DNA of 40,128 bases from Cryomorphaceae bacterium (GCA_007695365.1 REDV01000043.1:1-40128); one strand, 5' to 3'. Positions 23,268 through 32,608 are shown, counted from the first letter of the stretch. A program made the numbers and translations. Notes: generated from the sequence alone by a model not told the origin.

Positions 23268-24721
23268 TCCCTTCTCCAGAAATATCCGGTGAATAATATG
23301 AGTACGGTAAAGAGCTCCAGCCGGCCCGTCATCATCAGAAAAGACAAAAGCCACTTTCCCGCACCCGGAAAGTGCGCGTAATTATCTGCAGGCCCGGCGT
23401 TTCCAAATGCTGGTCCTACGTTTCCGATGGCCGATGCCACCGAACCTATGGCTGTTGTAACATCCAAACCGAGCAATGTCATGGTAAAACTACCTGCGCC
23501 AAAAATGGTAACGTAAATGATTACAAAGGCCATGATATTGTGTGTGATGTTGCTGCTCACAGGCCGGGTGTTGAAGCGCACCGGAATGATGGCTGAGGGA
23601 TGAATGAGTCGTTTGAGTTCGAGTATACAGTTTTTGGCAATGATGATGTGCCGCACGAGTTTTACACCTCCCGAGGTAGATCCCGCCATGGCTCCGGTAA
23701 ACATCAGCAGGAAGAAAGTCCACTCCACAATGGGACCCCACGCTGTGTAGTCGAGTACTGTGTAACCGGTGGTAGTGATAATAGCCACAACCTGAAAGAT
23801 GCTTTGCCGGATTGCATCTGCCGTAGGATGACCTGATTGCACCACAAGGAGGGTGGTGACCAGCACCGAAACCAATACCGCGAGCAGAAAGTAGTACTTG
23901 AATTCCTCGTTGCGCATGATTTCCTGCACACGTCCGCGTAAAAGAATGTAAATGAGCAGGAAATTGGTTCCCCCCAGAAACATGAAAACGGTGATGATGT
24001 ACTCAACATATGGATTGTTAAAGTATGCAATACTTGCATTTTTGGTTGAAAAACCGCCGGTTGCAAGCGTTGTCAACGCGTGATTAATTCCGTCGAACCA
24101 ACCCATTCCAGACATGGCCAAAAGCACGCAAACCAACGCAGTGAGACCGGTGTAGATGACCCACAACCTTTTGGCTGTTTCGCGGATGCGAGGCTGCAGT
24201 TTGTCATAAGAAACACCCGGCATCTCAGCAATAAAAAGCTGCATGCCGCCCACTCCGAGAATGGGCAGAATGGCCACGGCAAGCACAATCATCCCCATTC
24301 CGCCAATCCACTGTGTACAACTGCGCCAAAAAAGCAGACTGGGAGGCATGGCCTCAATATCCCGCAATATAGTGGCGCCGGTTGTGGTAAAGCCCGACAT
24401 GGTTTCAAAAAAAGCGTCGGTATAGTTCGGAATGGCTCCGCTCAGAAAGTAGGGTAAACTACCGAACAGCGAGAGTACCACCCAGCCTGTAGCCACAATG
24501 AGATATCCCTCGCGCTTGCGCACTTCCTGTTTTCCCCGCAAAGTGGTGCCAAAAGCAAGTCCACCTGCCAAAACACTCACCAACAAAGCAATAGAAAAGG
24601 CGGAAAGTGCGTCATCGCTGAAGTACCAGGATACCCCGGTGCTGAGAAGCAGAAAAGCAGAATTCAGCAGGATAAGAACCCCAAGAATGTGTAAAACTGA
24701 CTTCCAGCGAAAACGTGTCAT
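23264..24721 (-). CDS. trkH: TrkH-type potassium uptake channel subunit
   Basis: The 485-residue integral membrane protein has the four M-P-M repeats of the SKT family. Filter-like segments are seen as 'FFETMSGFTTTGATI' (first pore), 'ALTTLATGGFSTKNASI' (second), 'IITTTGYTV' (third) and 'AIGNVGPAFGN' (fourth), each with the conserved filter Gly. It carries K+ across the inner membrane under TrkA control. The frame is open to an ATG at 24757, but the ATG at 24721 overlaps the trkA stop as ATGA and is the better start. The stop in turn overlaps hxpB. Confidence 0.96.
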   Translation of the reverse strand: MTRFRWKSVLHILGVLILLNSAFLLLSTGVSWYFSDDALSAFSIALLVSVLAGGLAFGTTLRGKQEVRKREGYLIVATGWVVLSLFGSLPYFLSGAIPNYTDAFFETMSGFTTTGATILRDIEAMPPSLLFWRSCTQWIGGMGMIVLAVAILPILGVGGMQLFIAEMPGVSYDKLQPRIRETAKRLWVIYTGLTALVCVLLAMSGMGWFDGINHALTTLATGGFSTKNASIAYFNNPYVEYIITVFMFLGGTNFLLIYILLRGRVQEIMRNEEFKYYFLLAVLVSVLVTTLLVVQSGHPTADAIRQSIFQVVAIITTTGYTVLDYTAWGPIVEWTFFLLMFTGAMAGSTSGGVKLVRHIIIAKNCILELKRLIHPSAIIPVRFNTRPVSSNITHNIMAFVIIYVTIFGAGSFTMTLLGLDVTTAIGSVASAIGNVGPAFGNAGPADNYAHFPGAGKWLLSFLMMTGRLELFTVLILFTGYFWRRE

Positions 24722-26064
24722 TTTTCTTTGAAAAGGGCTTCCACTTTGCCAATGCACTGTGGTTTACTCAACACTACCACGTGGTCGAGGTCCTCAAAAA
24801 CAAAATCTCCTGTTACGATAACTCCCGTGCCTCTTCGGATGACTCCTCCAACAATCGAAGCTTTTGGAAAACCACAGTTCTTGAGGGCTTTACCACATAC
24901 CGAGGAGTTGTGGTGCACCTCGAACTCAAGCACTTCTACATCCGCACCGTGAATACTGGCCAGCGAGAGTACATCGCCTTTTCTGAGCAACTTGAAAATA
25001 GAATTAGCCGCGATGAGCTTTTTGTTGATCAAAGTATCTACCCCAATGTTTTGCGAAAGGTGGATGTAGTCTATGTTCTCGACGAGGGCAATGGATTTTT
25101 TTACGCTGTTGTTTTTGGCTACAAGGCTCGAAATGATGTTGGTCTCAGAATTGCGGGTTACCGCGATAAAGGCGTCCATTTCGCCCAGATTTTCGTCTTC
25201 GAGCACTTCCAGGTCGCGGCCATCAGCGTTGATAATGAGCGTGTCGGGAAGAGTTTCGGTGAGTTGGATGCAGCGTTCGCGGTCGGTTTCAAACAGTTTT
25301 ACCCTGTATTTTCTGCTGAGTAGGCGCGCTGCGTGAAAGCCCACCGGGGTGCCGCCAAAAATCATCACATTGCGAATGTCCACCCGCTTTTTGTTGGCCA
25401 CCTCAAGCACCTCGTCAATGCCCTTGCTTTGCGCAATAAAATAGGCGTGATCGTGCACCCTGAAATAGGTATCGCTGCGCGGAATAATGGTGTTGTTGTT
25501 GCGCAGCATCGCTACCGGTATGAACGAAAAGTTGGGGTTGAGATAGGCCGTTTCCTGCACGGTTTTGTTCACCAACGGACTGCTCGAGTTGATTTTCACA
25601 CCTACCAATGAAAGTTTTCCTTTGTCGAACTCGTGGTAATCGGTAAACGCCGATTCCTTGAGCAGGCGCTTGATTTCAGCCGCGGCTAGTAGCTCAGGTG
25701 AGATTAGCTCGTCAATGCCTAGCTCTGCAAGTTGAAGTTCTTCCTGCTGAAGCAAGTACTCTGAGTTGCTCACACGGGCCACTGTTTTGGCGGCTCCGAG
25801 TTTTTTACCTAATATGCAGGTAGTGAGGTTGGTTTCTTCGGATGAGGTGACCGAAATAAGAAGATCGGCCTTGCTTACCCGCGCCTTGTTCAATACCGAG
25901 TAGGAGGTAGAGTTGCCCTGCAGTGTTTGCACATCAAGGTGGTTGCTCGCATAGCGAAGCTTGTCGCTATCCTTGTCAATCACGGTAATGCCGTACCCTT
26001 CGTAAGAAAGCAGTTTAGCAAGGTGAAACCCCACATCTCCGGCGCCTGCTATGATAATTCTCAT
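24718..26064 (-). CDS. trkA: TrkA potassium transporter peripheral subunit
   Basis: The 448-residue cytoplasmic regulatory subunit has two RCK units. The first NAD-binding Rossmann site is 'IIIAGAGDVGFHLAKLL' with the acidic end in 'ITVIDKD'; RCK_C follows at about 140-220. The second Rossmann unit is at about 230-350 ('VMIFGGTPVGFHAARLL', 'FETDRERC'), with RCK_C again to the end. This is the two-unit TrkA form. It binds NAD(H)/ATP and gates TrkH. It is the first gene of trkA-trkH-hxpB. Confidence 0.96.
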   Translation of the reverse strand: MRIIIAGAGDVGFHLAKLLSYEGYGITVIDKDSDKLRYASNHLDVQTLQGNSTSYSVLNKARVSKADLLISVTSSEETNLTTCILGKKLGAAKTVARVSNSEYLLQQEELQLAELGIDELISPELLAAAEIKRLLKESAFTDYHEFDKGKLSLVGVKINSSSPLVNKTVQETAYLNPNFSFIPVAMLRNNNTIIPRSDTYFRVHDHAYFIAQSKGIDEVLEVANKKRVDIRNVMIFGGTPVGFHAARLLSRKYRVKLFETDRERCIQLTETLPDTLIINADGRDLEVLEDENLGEMDAFIAVTRNSETNIISSLVAKNNSVKKSIALVENIDYIHLSQNIGVDTLINKKLIAANSIFKLLRKGDVLSLASIHGADVEVLEFEVHHNSSVCGKALKNCGFPKASIVGGVIRRGTGVIVTGDFVFEDLDHVVVLSKPQCIGKVEALFKEK

Positions 26065-26087
26065 GTGTTATGCTCTTGCTGGCGGGT

Positions 26088-26095
26088 CAAATATA
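26088..26095 (-). promoter_or_regulatory. TAnnTTTG promoter box for trkA-trkH-hxpB
   Basis: TATATTTG on the minus strand is an exact match and ends 23 bases before the trkA ATG. Confidence 0.6.
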
Positions 26096-26150
26096 AGGTG
26101 CGATGCTTCAATGCGTCGGGGAAAAGCCAAATTTAACAGACCGGGTATTT

Positions 26151-27401
26151 CTATTTCTGAAGCTCTCCCTGCACCCAAACCTTGTCCACATGCTCCGAAC
26201 CAAAGGCGTAGGGTATATACGCCAGTGATGAAATGGGGTGTGTCATGATTAGATTGGCTTTTTTGCCTTCTGTAATGGTTCCCAGCTCGTTTTGCAGATC
26301 CATGGCGTAGGCTCCGTTGATGGTGGCCGCGTGAATGGCTTCTTCGGGGGTTATTTTCATCTTGATGCAGGCCAATGAAAGCACAAAAGGAATGTTTCCC
26401 GACGGGGTAGAGCCCGGATTGTAATCGGTGGCCAGCGCCAGGGGTAACCCCCTGTCAATGATGGTTCGGGCAGGGGTATAGGGTATTCCGAGAAAGAAAG
26501 AGCAGGAGGGAAGGGCCGTTGCGATGGTGTTGCTTCCTTCCAGGGCTTTGAGGTCACCTTCCTCCAGGTATTCCAAGTGATCCACAGAGCGCGCTCCGAG
26601 TTGCACTGCAGTCTCCACGCCGCCCAATACGGTAAACTGGTTCACGTGGATTTTCGGTACCATGCCGTATTTGGCAGCAGCTTCCAGAATACGGTGGGTA
26701 TCGCTCACACTGAAGTAGTTGGTCTCGCAAAAAACATCAATGTACTCTGCGAGATTTTCGGCTGCCACCGCCGGAATGATTTCACGAATAACCAGGTCCA
26801 CATACCCGTCCTTGTTGTTTTTAAATGCAGCCGGAACAGCGTGGGCTGCGAGCAGGGTGCTTTTGATGGGTATGATGGTATGTTCCCGAAGCCGCGCAAT
26901 GACCCGCAGCATTTTGAGCTCTGCTTCCAGGCTCAGTCCGTAACCACTCTTGATTTCGATGGCTCCTGTTCCTGTGCGTACCACTTCGCGCAGGCGGTGT
27001 AAAGCCCCCTCTAAGAGTTCTTCTTCCGAAGTGTCGGCCAGGCGCGCTGCTGAGTTGAGGATGCCTCCACCCCGGGCGGCAATTTCTTCGTAACTCATAC
27101 CGCGAATGCGGTCTGTAAATTCCTGCTCGCGGTTGCCCGCGTACACAATGTGTGTGTGCGAATCGCACCAGGCGGGTAGTACGTAGCGCCCTTCGGCGTC
27201 TATTATTTCCAGGTTGTTCCAGTCTGTAATACCGCTCCATTCGCTCATGGGGCCGTATCCCGCAATGTGTTCGCCTTCAATGGCCAGAAAAGCATTTTCA
27301 ATCAAAGGGAGGCGGTTCATATCGGCGCCGGCCACCCATTTTGGCGACTCGTTGTACACACCTGCCAGTCCTTTGATGTTTTTGATGAGAATACGTTTCA
27401 T
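26151..27401 (-). CDS. hutI: Imidazolonepropionase
   Basis: The 416-residue amidohydrolase hydrolyses imidazolone-propionate to formimino-glutamate in histidine breakdown. Metal-binding and substrate features are visible: 'AWCDSHTHIVYAGNREQEF' (HxH), 'SGYGLSLEAELKMLRVI', 'KIHVNQFTVLGG' (His), 'VDHLEYLEEGD' and 'ALATDYNPGSTPSGN' (Asp). The length is normal. The frame is open 19 codons further upstream, but the ATG at 27401 fits the family. No hutH, hutU or hutG lies in the window, so the pathway genes are split. A box with one mismatch to TAnnTTTG (CACCTTTG, minus strand, 27425-27432) may be its promoter. Confidence 0.96.
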   Translation of the reverse strand: MKRILIKNIKGLAGVYNESPKWVAGADMNRLPLIENAFLAIEGEHIAGYGPMSEWSGITDWNNLEIIDAEGRYVLPAWCDSHTHIVYAGNREQEFTDRIRGMSYEEIAARGGGILNSAARLADTSEEELLEGALHRLREVVRTGTGAIEIKSGYGLSLEAELKMLRVIARLREHTIIPIKSTLLAAHAVPAAFKNNKDGYVDLVIREIIPAVAAENLAEYIDVFCETNYFSVSDTHRILEAAAKYGMVPKIHVNQFTVLGGVETAVQLGARSVDHLEYLEEGDLKALEGSNTIATALPSCSFFLGIPYTPARTIIDRGLPLALATDYNPGSTPSGNIPFVLSLACIKMKITPEEAIHAATINGAYAMDLQNELGTITEGKKANLIMTHPISSLAYIPYAFGSEHVDKVWVQGELQK

Positions 27402-27528
27402 AATGTGCGGGCCTTTGGTTTGGGCAAAGGTGCGAAAAATCGCATAGTACCGCTTCAAATAGCTTCCCCGGCCGTTGCCGGCTCAGCCATATTGGCTAAC
27501 TTGCACCACAACCAATCCAACCAACAAC

Positions 27529-29076
27529 ATGCGTTTTTTGATTTTCTGTTTCCTGCTCGCTCCGTGGAATACTGTGCTTTTCTCGCAAACAACGTGGTCT
27601 GAGCACATTGCTCCTATTATGTATCAGCACTGTACCTCTTGTCACCGCGATGGAGGTATTGCTCCTTTTTCATTGATGACCTACCCCGAGGCCTCCGTTG
27701 CGGCTTTTGCCGTGGCGGATGCCGTAACCGATGGTGTGATGCCGCCCTGGCCGCCTGATACCACCTACCGCAGGTTTTCGCACGAGCGGGTGTTGAATGC
27801 CGACGAAATTGACCTGATTGTTGCGTGGCTGGCCGAATCAACTCCTGAGGGAGATCCTGCACTGGCTCCGCCACCACCGGTTTACAGCGATGATGGCTTT
27901 ATCTCTCTGCCTCCCGACCTGGAAATCGTGATGCCCGTTCATACCAGTCAGGCTACCATGATGTCCGACGATTACAGCTGCTTTGCCATTCCTTCCGGAC
28001 TTTTGCAGGATAAAAAAATCCGGGCTTTTGAGTTGGTGCCGGGCAATCCGGCCATTGTGCACCACGCACTGGTTTTTATTGATTCTGATGCTTCCTATCC
28101 TACCAACACAAGTGGCAACTGCATGGGGCCTCAAGACGGACTCATAGGTGGATATACTCCCGGGGCTGTACCCACCGTGTTTCCCTCGGATGGAGAGGAT
28201 TTTAACCTCGGGGTGAACCTTCCGTCGGGCTCCAATGTGGTATTGGCTATGCACTACCCGCACGGCAGCCAGGGGCAAACCGATCAAAGCAAACTGCGCC
28301 TGTGGTTTTACCCGGATGAGTTGCCGATACGTGAAGTTACAACCACCGCCGTTTTGCAGAACTGGAGTTTTACCCTTCCGCCGGATCAGATGACAACAGT
28401 TACCGCTCAGTTCAGCACCATTCCATTTGATATTTCGTTGCTGAGCGTTTTTCCCCACATGCACATGTTGGGCAAAAGTATTGAGAGTTATGCCACAACT
28501 CCCACCAATTTAACTATTCCGCTGATTCGCATCAATCACTGGGATTTTCACTGGCAGCAGTTCTACGCTTTTGAGCAACTGGTGCGCATCCCGGCATGGT
28601 CAACCCTATACGGAGAAGGGATGTATGACAATACGGTAAACAATCCGCACAACCCCAACAACCCGCCCATTACGGTGGGTCCCGGTTTGAACACTTCCGA
28701 TGAAATGTTTTTGATATACTTTCAGTTTCTGCCCTATCAGCAAGGCGATGAGTTGATAGACCTGGAACCCCTAACGCAAATGCCAGTGGTTACTTCTGTG
28801 CCCGATATTGCTGCGGATACGCCCTTGCGTCTTTTTCCCAATCCATCCCTCAATTTTGTGAATCTGGAGTTCGATGTTCAAAAATCTGAAATGGTGAGTG
28901 TGTACCTCTACGACATCCAGGGGAGGCTCATAGACAGGGTGCTTGAACGGCAAATACTCCCGGAAGGTGTACATCAGATTACCTACAGTATTGGATCTGA
29001 GATTACTCCGGGTATGTACGTATTCTCGGTGAACTGCGGTGGTGTAATGAGCTCAGCAAGGTTGGTGGTGCAGTAG
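27529..29076 (+). CDS. Secreted copper monooxygenase-like protein with haem motif and T9SS domain
   Basis: The protein has 515 residues. The order is signal peptide (residues 1-20, 'FLIFCFLLAPWNTVLFSQ'), a cytochrome c-like part with CTSCH at about 37-41 and 'VMPPWPPDTTYRRF', then a peptidylglycine-hydroxylase-like fold: 'NPAIVHHALVF' (His pair near 178), 'AMHYPHGSQG' (near 240) and 'VFPHMHMLGKS' (HxH near 310), matching the CuH and CuM ligands of ascorbate-dependent type II copper monooxygenases. A T9SS type A sorting domain closes it ('LFPNPSLNFVNLEF', 'GMYVFSVN'). It should be a surface or secreted redox enzyme. The substrate is unknown. An in-frame ATG exists at 27475; 27529 begins the signal peptide. 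Confidence 0.88.
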   Translation: MRFLIFCFLLAPWNTVLFSQTTWSEHIAPIMYQHCTSCHRDGGIAPFSLMTYPEASVAAFAVADAVTDGVMPPWPPDTTYRRFSHERVLNADEIDLIVAWLAESTPEGDPALAPPPPVYSDDGFISLPPDLEIVMPVHTSQATMMSDDYSCFAIPSGLLQDKKIRAFELVPGNPAIVHHALVFIDSDASYPTNTSGNCMGPQDGLIGGYTPGAVPTVFPSDGEDFNLGVNLPSGSNVVLAMHYPHGSQGQTDQSKLRLWFYPDELPIREVTTTAVLQNWSFTLPPDQMTTVTAQFSTIPFDISLLSVFPHMHMLGKSIESYATTPTNLTIPLIRINHWDFHWQQFYAFEQLVRIPAWSTLYGEGMYDNTVNNPHNPNNPPITVGPGLNTSDEMFLIYFQFLPYQQGDELIDLEPLTQMPVVTSVPDIAADTPLRLFPNPSLNFVNLEFDVQKSEMVSVYLYDIQGRLIDRVLERQILPEGVHQITYSIGSEITPGMYVFSVNCGGVMSSARLVVQ

Positions 29077-29122
29077 GGGGGAGTACCTCACCTTTCAGGC
29101 CTCGATTTCTCCTGCAAAACTT

Positions 29123-29151
29123 TTGTTTTCAATGTTAAAACACTACCTTTG
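29123..29151 (+). promoter_or_regulatory. rpsA promoter (TTG-N18-TAnnTTTG)
   Basis: TTG at 29123-29125, then 18 bases, then TACCTTTG at 29144-29151: the best full -33/-7 match in the window. It leaves a leader of about 95 bases before rpsA. Confidence 0.75.
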
Positions 29152-29251
29152 CGCTCCTTTTCCGAAAGGGGTTGCATCCGGTAGTGCAGCCATCTCATTT
29201 TTAACCCCTCCCGGGGTGCCGGAGCCGGGATACAAGTAACAAGGCAATATC
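29152..29251 (+). promoter_or_regulatory. Possible structured leader of rpsA
   Basis: The 100 bases between promoter box and ATG hold G/C-rich segments able to pair (for example CCCCTCCCGGGG, and CCGGAGCCGG close by) and no clear Shine-Dalgarno sequence. S1 controls its own translation through its leader in Escherichia coli; a similar role here is an inference. Confidence 0.35.
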
Positions 29252-31291
29252 ATGGCCGAAGAAAACAAAAACACCGAAGAAGAGGTAAAAACCTCCGAAG
29301 CGGAAATCCAGGAGCAGCAGGAAGAAACACCTGAAACTCCTCAATCAGAAACTGCAGAAGAACCGACAGCAGAGGCTGTTTCAGAAGCGCCCAAAGCAGA
29401 GGCGGCTGCAGAAGAAGTAACCAGCAAAGCTGAAGAGCAAAGCAAGGAGGAAGCTCCTAAAAAAGCCCGCGCTAAAAAGGCCCAGCCCGAATTGGTGCCA
29501 ACCACTGCCGAGCCTGAGGCAGATTTTAACTGGGATGAGTTTGAACACGGAATTGAGTCTTACAAGGCCGATGACGTGAAGAAAATGGATGCCCTCTACG
29601 AAGAAACCCTCACCTCTATCGACGAAGGGCAGGTTATTCACGGAACGGTTGTTTCAGTGAACAAAAAGGAAGTCGTGATCAACATCGGGTACAAATCCGA
29701 AGGTATTGTTGCAGCTTCTGAGTTTCGCTACAACCCCGACCTGAAGCCTGGCGACAAAGTAGAAGTGTTTGTTGAAAGTCAGGAAGACAAAAACGGACAG
29801 CTTATCATCTCGCACAAAACCGCCCGTATCCACAATGCGTGGGATCGTGTGAACAATGCACTGGCCACCGATGAAATCATCAATGGTTACGTGAAGTGTC
29901 GCACCAAAGGTGGTTTGATTGTGGACGTATTCGGATTGGAGGCCTTCCTCCCAGGTTCGCAAATTGATGTAAAACCCATCCGTGATTACGATATGTATGT
30001 GGGCAAAACCATGGAATTCAAGGTTGTGAAAATCAACCAGGAATTCAAAAACGTGGTAGTGTCGCACAAAGCGCTCATCGAGGCCGAACTCGAAGAGCAG
30101 AAGAAAGAGATTATCTCCAAGCTTGAAAAGGGACAGGTGCTGGAAGGTACCGTGAAGAACATTACCTCCTACGGCGTGTTCATCGACCTTGGTGGTGTGG
30201 ACGGATTGATCCACATTACCGACCTGAGCTGGGGGCGTATCAACCACCCAGAAGAAGTGGTTACTCTCGACGAGAAAATTAACGTGGTTATTCTCGACTT
30301 TGACGACGACAAGAAGCGTATCGCTCTCGGTCTTAAGCAGCTCAGCGAGCACCCATGGGATTCTATCCAGGAAGACCTCGAAGTGGGCAAAACCGTAAAA
30401 GGTAAGGTTGTGGTGATGGCCGACTACGGCGCATTTGTAGAAATTGCCCCCGGTGTTGAAGGATTGATCCACGTATCGGAAATGAGCTGGTCTCAGCACC
30501 TTCGCAGTGCGCAGGACTTCCTGAATGTAGGCGATGAAGTGGAGGCACAGGTTCTGACCCTCGATAAGGAAGAGCGCAAAATGTCGCTCGGTATGAAGCA
30601 ACTTACCCCCGATCCATGGGAAGGTATTGATGCCAAATACCCCACTCAATCGCGTCACAAGGCAACAGTGCGCAACTTCACCAACTTTGGTGTTTTTGTA
30701 GAGCTTGAAGAAGGTGTTGACGGATTGATTCACATCAGCGACCTTTCATGGTCTAAAAAGGTGAAGCACCCGTCAGAATTCTGCAACGTGGGCGAGGAGA
30801 TTGAGGTGGTTGTTCTTGAAGTAGATCAGGAAAACCGTCGTTTGAGCCTCGGCCACAAGCAACTCGAAGAAAACCCGTGGGAAGTGTTTGAAACCGTGTT
30901 TGGCGAAGGCTCTGTGCACAAAGGCACCGTTACCGCGCTCGAAGGAAATCAAGCAGTTGTGAACCTGCCTTACGGTGTGGAAGGTATTTGCACCAAGAAA
31001 AACCTCCGCAAAGAGGATGGTTCGAACGCCAAGGTGGATGAGGCATTGGATTTTGTGGTACTCAACTTTAACAAAGGAGCCCGTAAAATCACCATTTCTC
31101 ACACCCACACCTTTGAGGAAGGCGCTGAAGTTCCTGAAAAAACCGAACGCAAAGGCGGAAAGTCATCGTCTAAAATGGTTGAAGACCTGAACAAGAATCA
31201 GGAGAAAACAACCCTGGGCGATCTCGGTGTTCTCGAGAACCTCAAAGCCGATATGGAAAAAGAAGAATCGAAGGACGAGAAGAAGAAATAA
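29252..31291 (+). CDS. rpsA: 30S ribosomal protein S1
   Basis: The protein has 679 residues, longer than the Escherichia coli form (557). An acidic, Glu/Ala/Lys-rich N-terminal extension of about 90 residues precedes six S1 domains beginning near 'EGQVIHGTVVSVNKKEVVI', 'DEIINGYVKCRTKGGLI', 'KGQVLEGTVKNITSYGVFI', 'VGKTVKGKVVVMADYGAFV', 'RHKATVRNFTNFGVFV' and 'GSVHKGTVTALEGNQAVV'. Domains 3 to 5 keep the 'GLIH(I/V)S/T-x-(L/M)SW' signature; the sixth is more divergent. The C-terminus is Lys/Glu rich. It brings mRNA to the 30S subunit. The extension is common in Bacteroidota, as I recall. A good promoter and a terminator frame the gene. Confidence 0.97.
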   Translation: MAEENKNTEEEVKTSEAEIQEQQEETPETPQSETAEEPTAEAVSEAPKAEAAAEEVTSKAEEQSKEEAPKKARAKKAQPELVPTTAEPEADFNWDEFEHGIESYKADDVKKMDALYEETLTSIDEGQVIHGTVVSVNKKEVVINIGYKSEGIVAASEFRYNPDLKPGDKVEVFVESQEDKNGQLIISHKTARIHNAWDRVNNALATDEIINGYVKCRTKGGLIVDVFGLEAFLPGSQIDVKPIRDYDMYVGKTMEFKVVKINQEFKNVVVSHKALIEAELEEQKKEIISKLEKGQVLEGTVKNITSYGVFIDLGGVDGLIHITDLSWGRINHPEEVVTLDEKINVVILDFDDDKKRIALGLKQLSEHPWDSIQEDLEVGKTVKGKVVVMADYGAFVEIAPGVEGLIHVSEMSWSQHLRSAQDFLNVGDEVEAQVLTLDKEERKMSLGMKQLTPDPWEGIDAKYPTQSRHKATVRNFTNFGVFVELEEGVDGLIHISDLSWSKKVKHPSEFCNVGEEIEVVVLEVDQENRRLSLGHKQLEENPWEVFETVFGEGSVHKGTVTALEGNQAVVNLPYGVEGICTKKNLRKEDGSNAKVDEALDFVVLNFNKGARKITISHTHTFEEGAEVPEKTERKGGKSSSKMVEDLNKNQEKTTLGDLGVLENLKADMEKEESKDEKKK

Positions 31292-31317
31292 TCCGTAACT
31301 TCGTTCAGACGAATCAT

Positions 31318-31348
31318 AAGAGCTCCTCTCACGAGGGGCTCTTTTTTT
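31318..31348 (+). terminator. Rho-independent terminator after rpsA
   Basis: AGAGCTCCTC ... GAGGGGCTCT pairs (one mismatch) and is followed by seven T. It starts 27 bases after the rpsA stop. Confidence 0.9.
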
Positions 31349-31364
31349 GCCAAGAAAACAGCAC

Positions 31365-32603
31365 ATGGCCAAGATCATCCCTTTTCGCGCCATTCGGCCG
31401 GTAGCCGATAAAGTTCATCTGGTAGCAACACGGTCGTACGTGTCGTACTCGCGTCCTAACCTGTACCGAAAACTGCATGAAAACCCCTACACCTTCATTC
31501 ATGTAATCAACCCGGAGTTCAGCATGGGGCTGAAAGCCAAACGAGGAGCTGCCCGGTTTAAACTGGTGCGAAATAAGTTTCGGGATTTTTGTGAACGCGG
31601 AATACTCAGGCACGACGAAACACCCTCATTCTACATCTACCGGCAAATTCAACCCAAAGACTCCTTTACCGGATTGATTTGCGGCATCTCCGTTGACGAT
31701 TACCTGAACGGAACCATCAAGGTTCACGAGCAAACCCTCACACGTAGAGAAAAGCTGTTTCAGAAATACCTGGATGTGTGCAACTTCAATGCGGAACCTG
31801 TGTTGCTCACCTACCCGGACGACAGCGGTGTGAATGAAGCCATTGAGCTCTCCCTGCAACAAAGACCGCTGTATGATTTCAGCACCACCGATCACCTCCG
31901 ACATCAACTTTGGGCAGTGGATGACCCCAAAGTAATTGATTATATCACCAGTCAGTTTACCCACCACGAAAGCATCTATATTGCAGATGGCCACCACCGC
32001 TCAGCCTCTTCGGCATTATTGGGTAAGGTACGCCGCAAACTCAATCCCGGATATTCCGGGCAGGAGATGTTCAATTACATCATGGCCTGCCTAATTCCTG
32101 AAAGCCAGCTAAGTATATATGACTTTAACCGCGTGGTGAAAGACCTGAACGGACTCACCCCCGAAGCATTTATTGAAAGACTGAAGGCAGATTTTGAAGT
32201 AATTCGGCAAAAAGAAATGTATCAGCCCGAAAGGCTGCACGAAATGTCAATGTACCTCAAGGGGAAGTGGTATGCTCTGCGCTTGCGCGAGACTCCTGAC
32301 GCCAACTCGGTTACCGCCTCGCTGGATTCGCAGATCCTATCCGAAAAAGTATTGCGGCCACTTCTCGGTATTGAAGACCTTAAAACCGATGCGCGAATAG
32401 AGTTTGTGAGCGGAAAGGTAGGAATGGATGGCCTGGCTATTTTCGCCGATAAAAAGAAGATGGAAGTGGCATTTGGTTTGTTCCCCGTAACCACTCAACA
32501 ACTCAAAGCGGTGTCGGATGCCGGCGAAATCATGCCCCCAAAAACCACCTGGATTGAACCTAAATTGCGCAGCGGCCTTACCATTATGTCGCTCGATGAT
32601 TAA
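31365..32603 (+). CDS. DUF1015 family protein
   Basis: The protein has 412 residues. The N-terminus 'AKIIPFRAIRPVADKVHLVA' and the central 'YIADGHHRSASSALLGKV' (DGHHR near residue 207) identify DUF1015, with 'NYIMACLIPESQLSIYDFNR' and 'GLFPVTTQQLKAVSDAGEIMPPKTTW' (in pieces) towards the C-terminus. The DGHHR block resembles the motif of free-serine kinases of the ParB/sulfiredoxin superfamily, so a kinase-like role in serine metabolism is possible but unproven. In other Bacteroidota I recall DUF1015 beside serC-serA; here those genes are absent. The ATG at 31365 is chosen over a TTG six codons earlier. The gene ends 9 bases before the hydrolase gene. Confidence 0.9.
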   Translation: MAKIIPFRAIRPVADKVHLVATRSYVSYSRPNLYRKLHENPYTFIHVINPEFSMGLKAKRGAARFKLVRNKFRDFCERGILRHDETPSFYIYRQIQPKDSFTGLICGISVDDYLNGTIKVHEQTLTRREKLFQKYLDVCNFNAEPVLLTYPDDSGVNEAIELSLQQRPLYDFSTTDHLRHQLWAVDDPKVIDYITSQFTHHESIYIADGHHRSASSALLGKVRRKLNPGYSGQEMFNYIMACLIPESQLSIYDFNRVVKDLNGLTPEAFIERLKADFEVIRQKEMYQPERLHEMSMYLKGKWYALRLRETPDANSVTASLDSQILSEKVLRPLLGIEDLKTDARIEFVSGKVGMDGLAIFADKKKMEVAFGLFPVTTQQLKAVSDAGEIMPPKTTWIEPKLRSGLTIMSLDD

Positions 32604-32608
32604 TTTTG
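32601..32608 (+). promoter_or_regulatory. TAnnTTTG box overlapping the DUF1015 stop codon
   Basis: TAATTTTG is an exact match. Its first three bases are the DUF1015 stop codon TAA, and it ends 4 bases before the next ATG at 32613. A promoter here would give a leaderless message for the hydrolase gene. Confidence 0.5.

Noticed and set aside
29654-30733. Long minus-strand frame of about 359 codons opposite rpsA
   Set aside because: Its composition (many His, Phe, Asn, Val) mirrors the antisense of the S1 repeats. rpsA is certain, so this is a codon-bias artefact.
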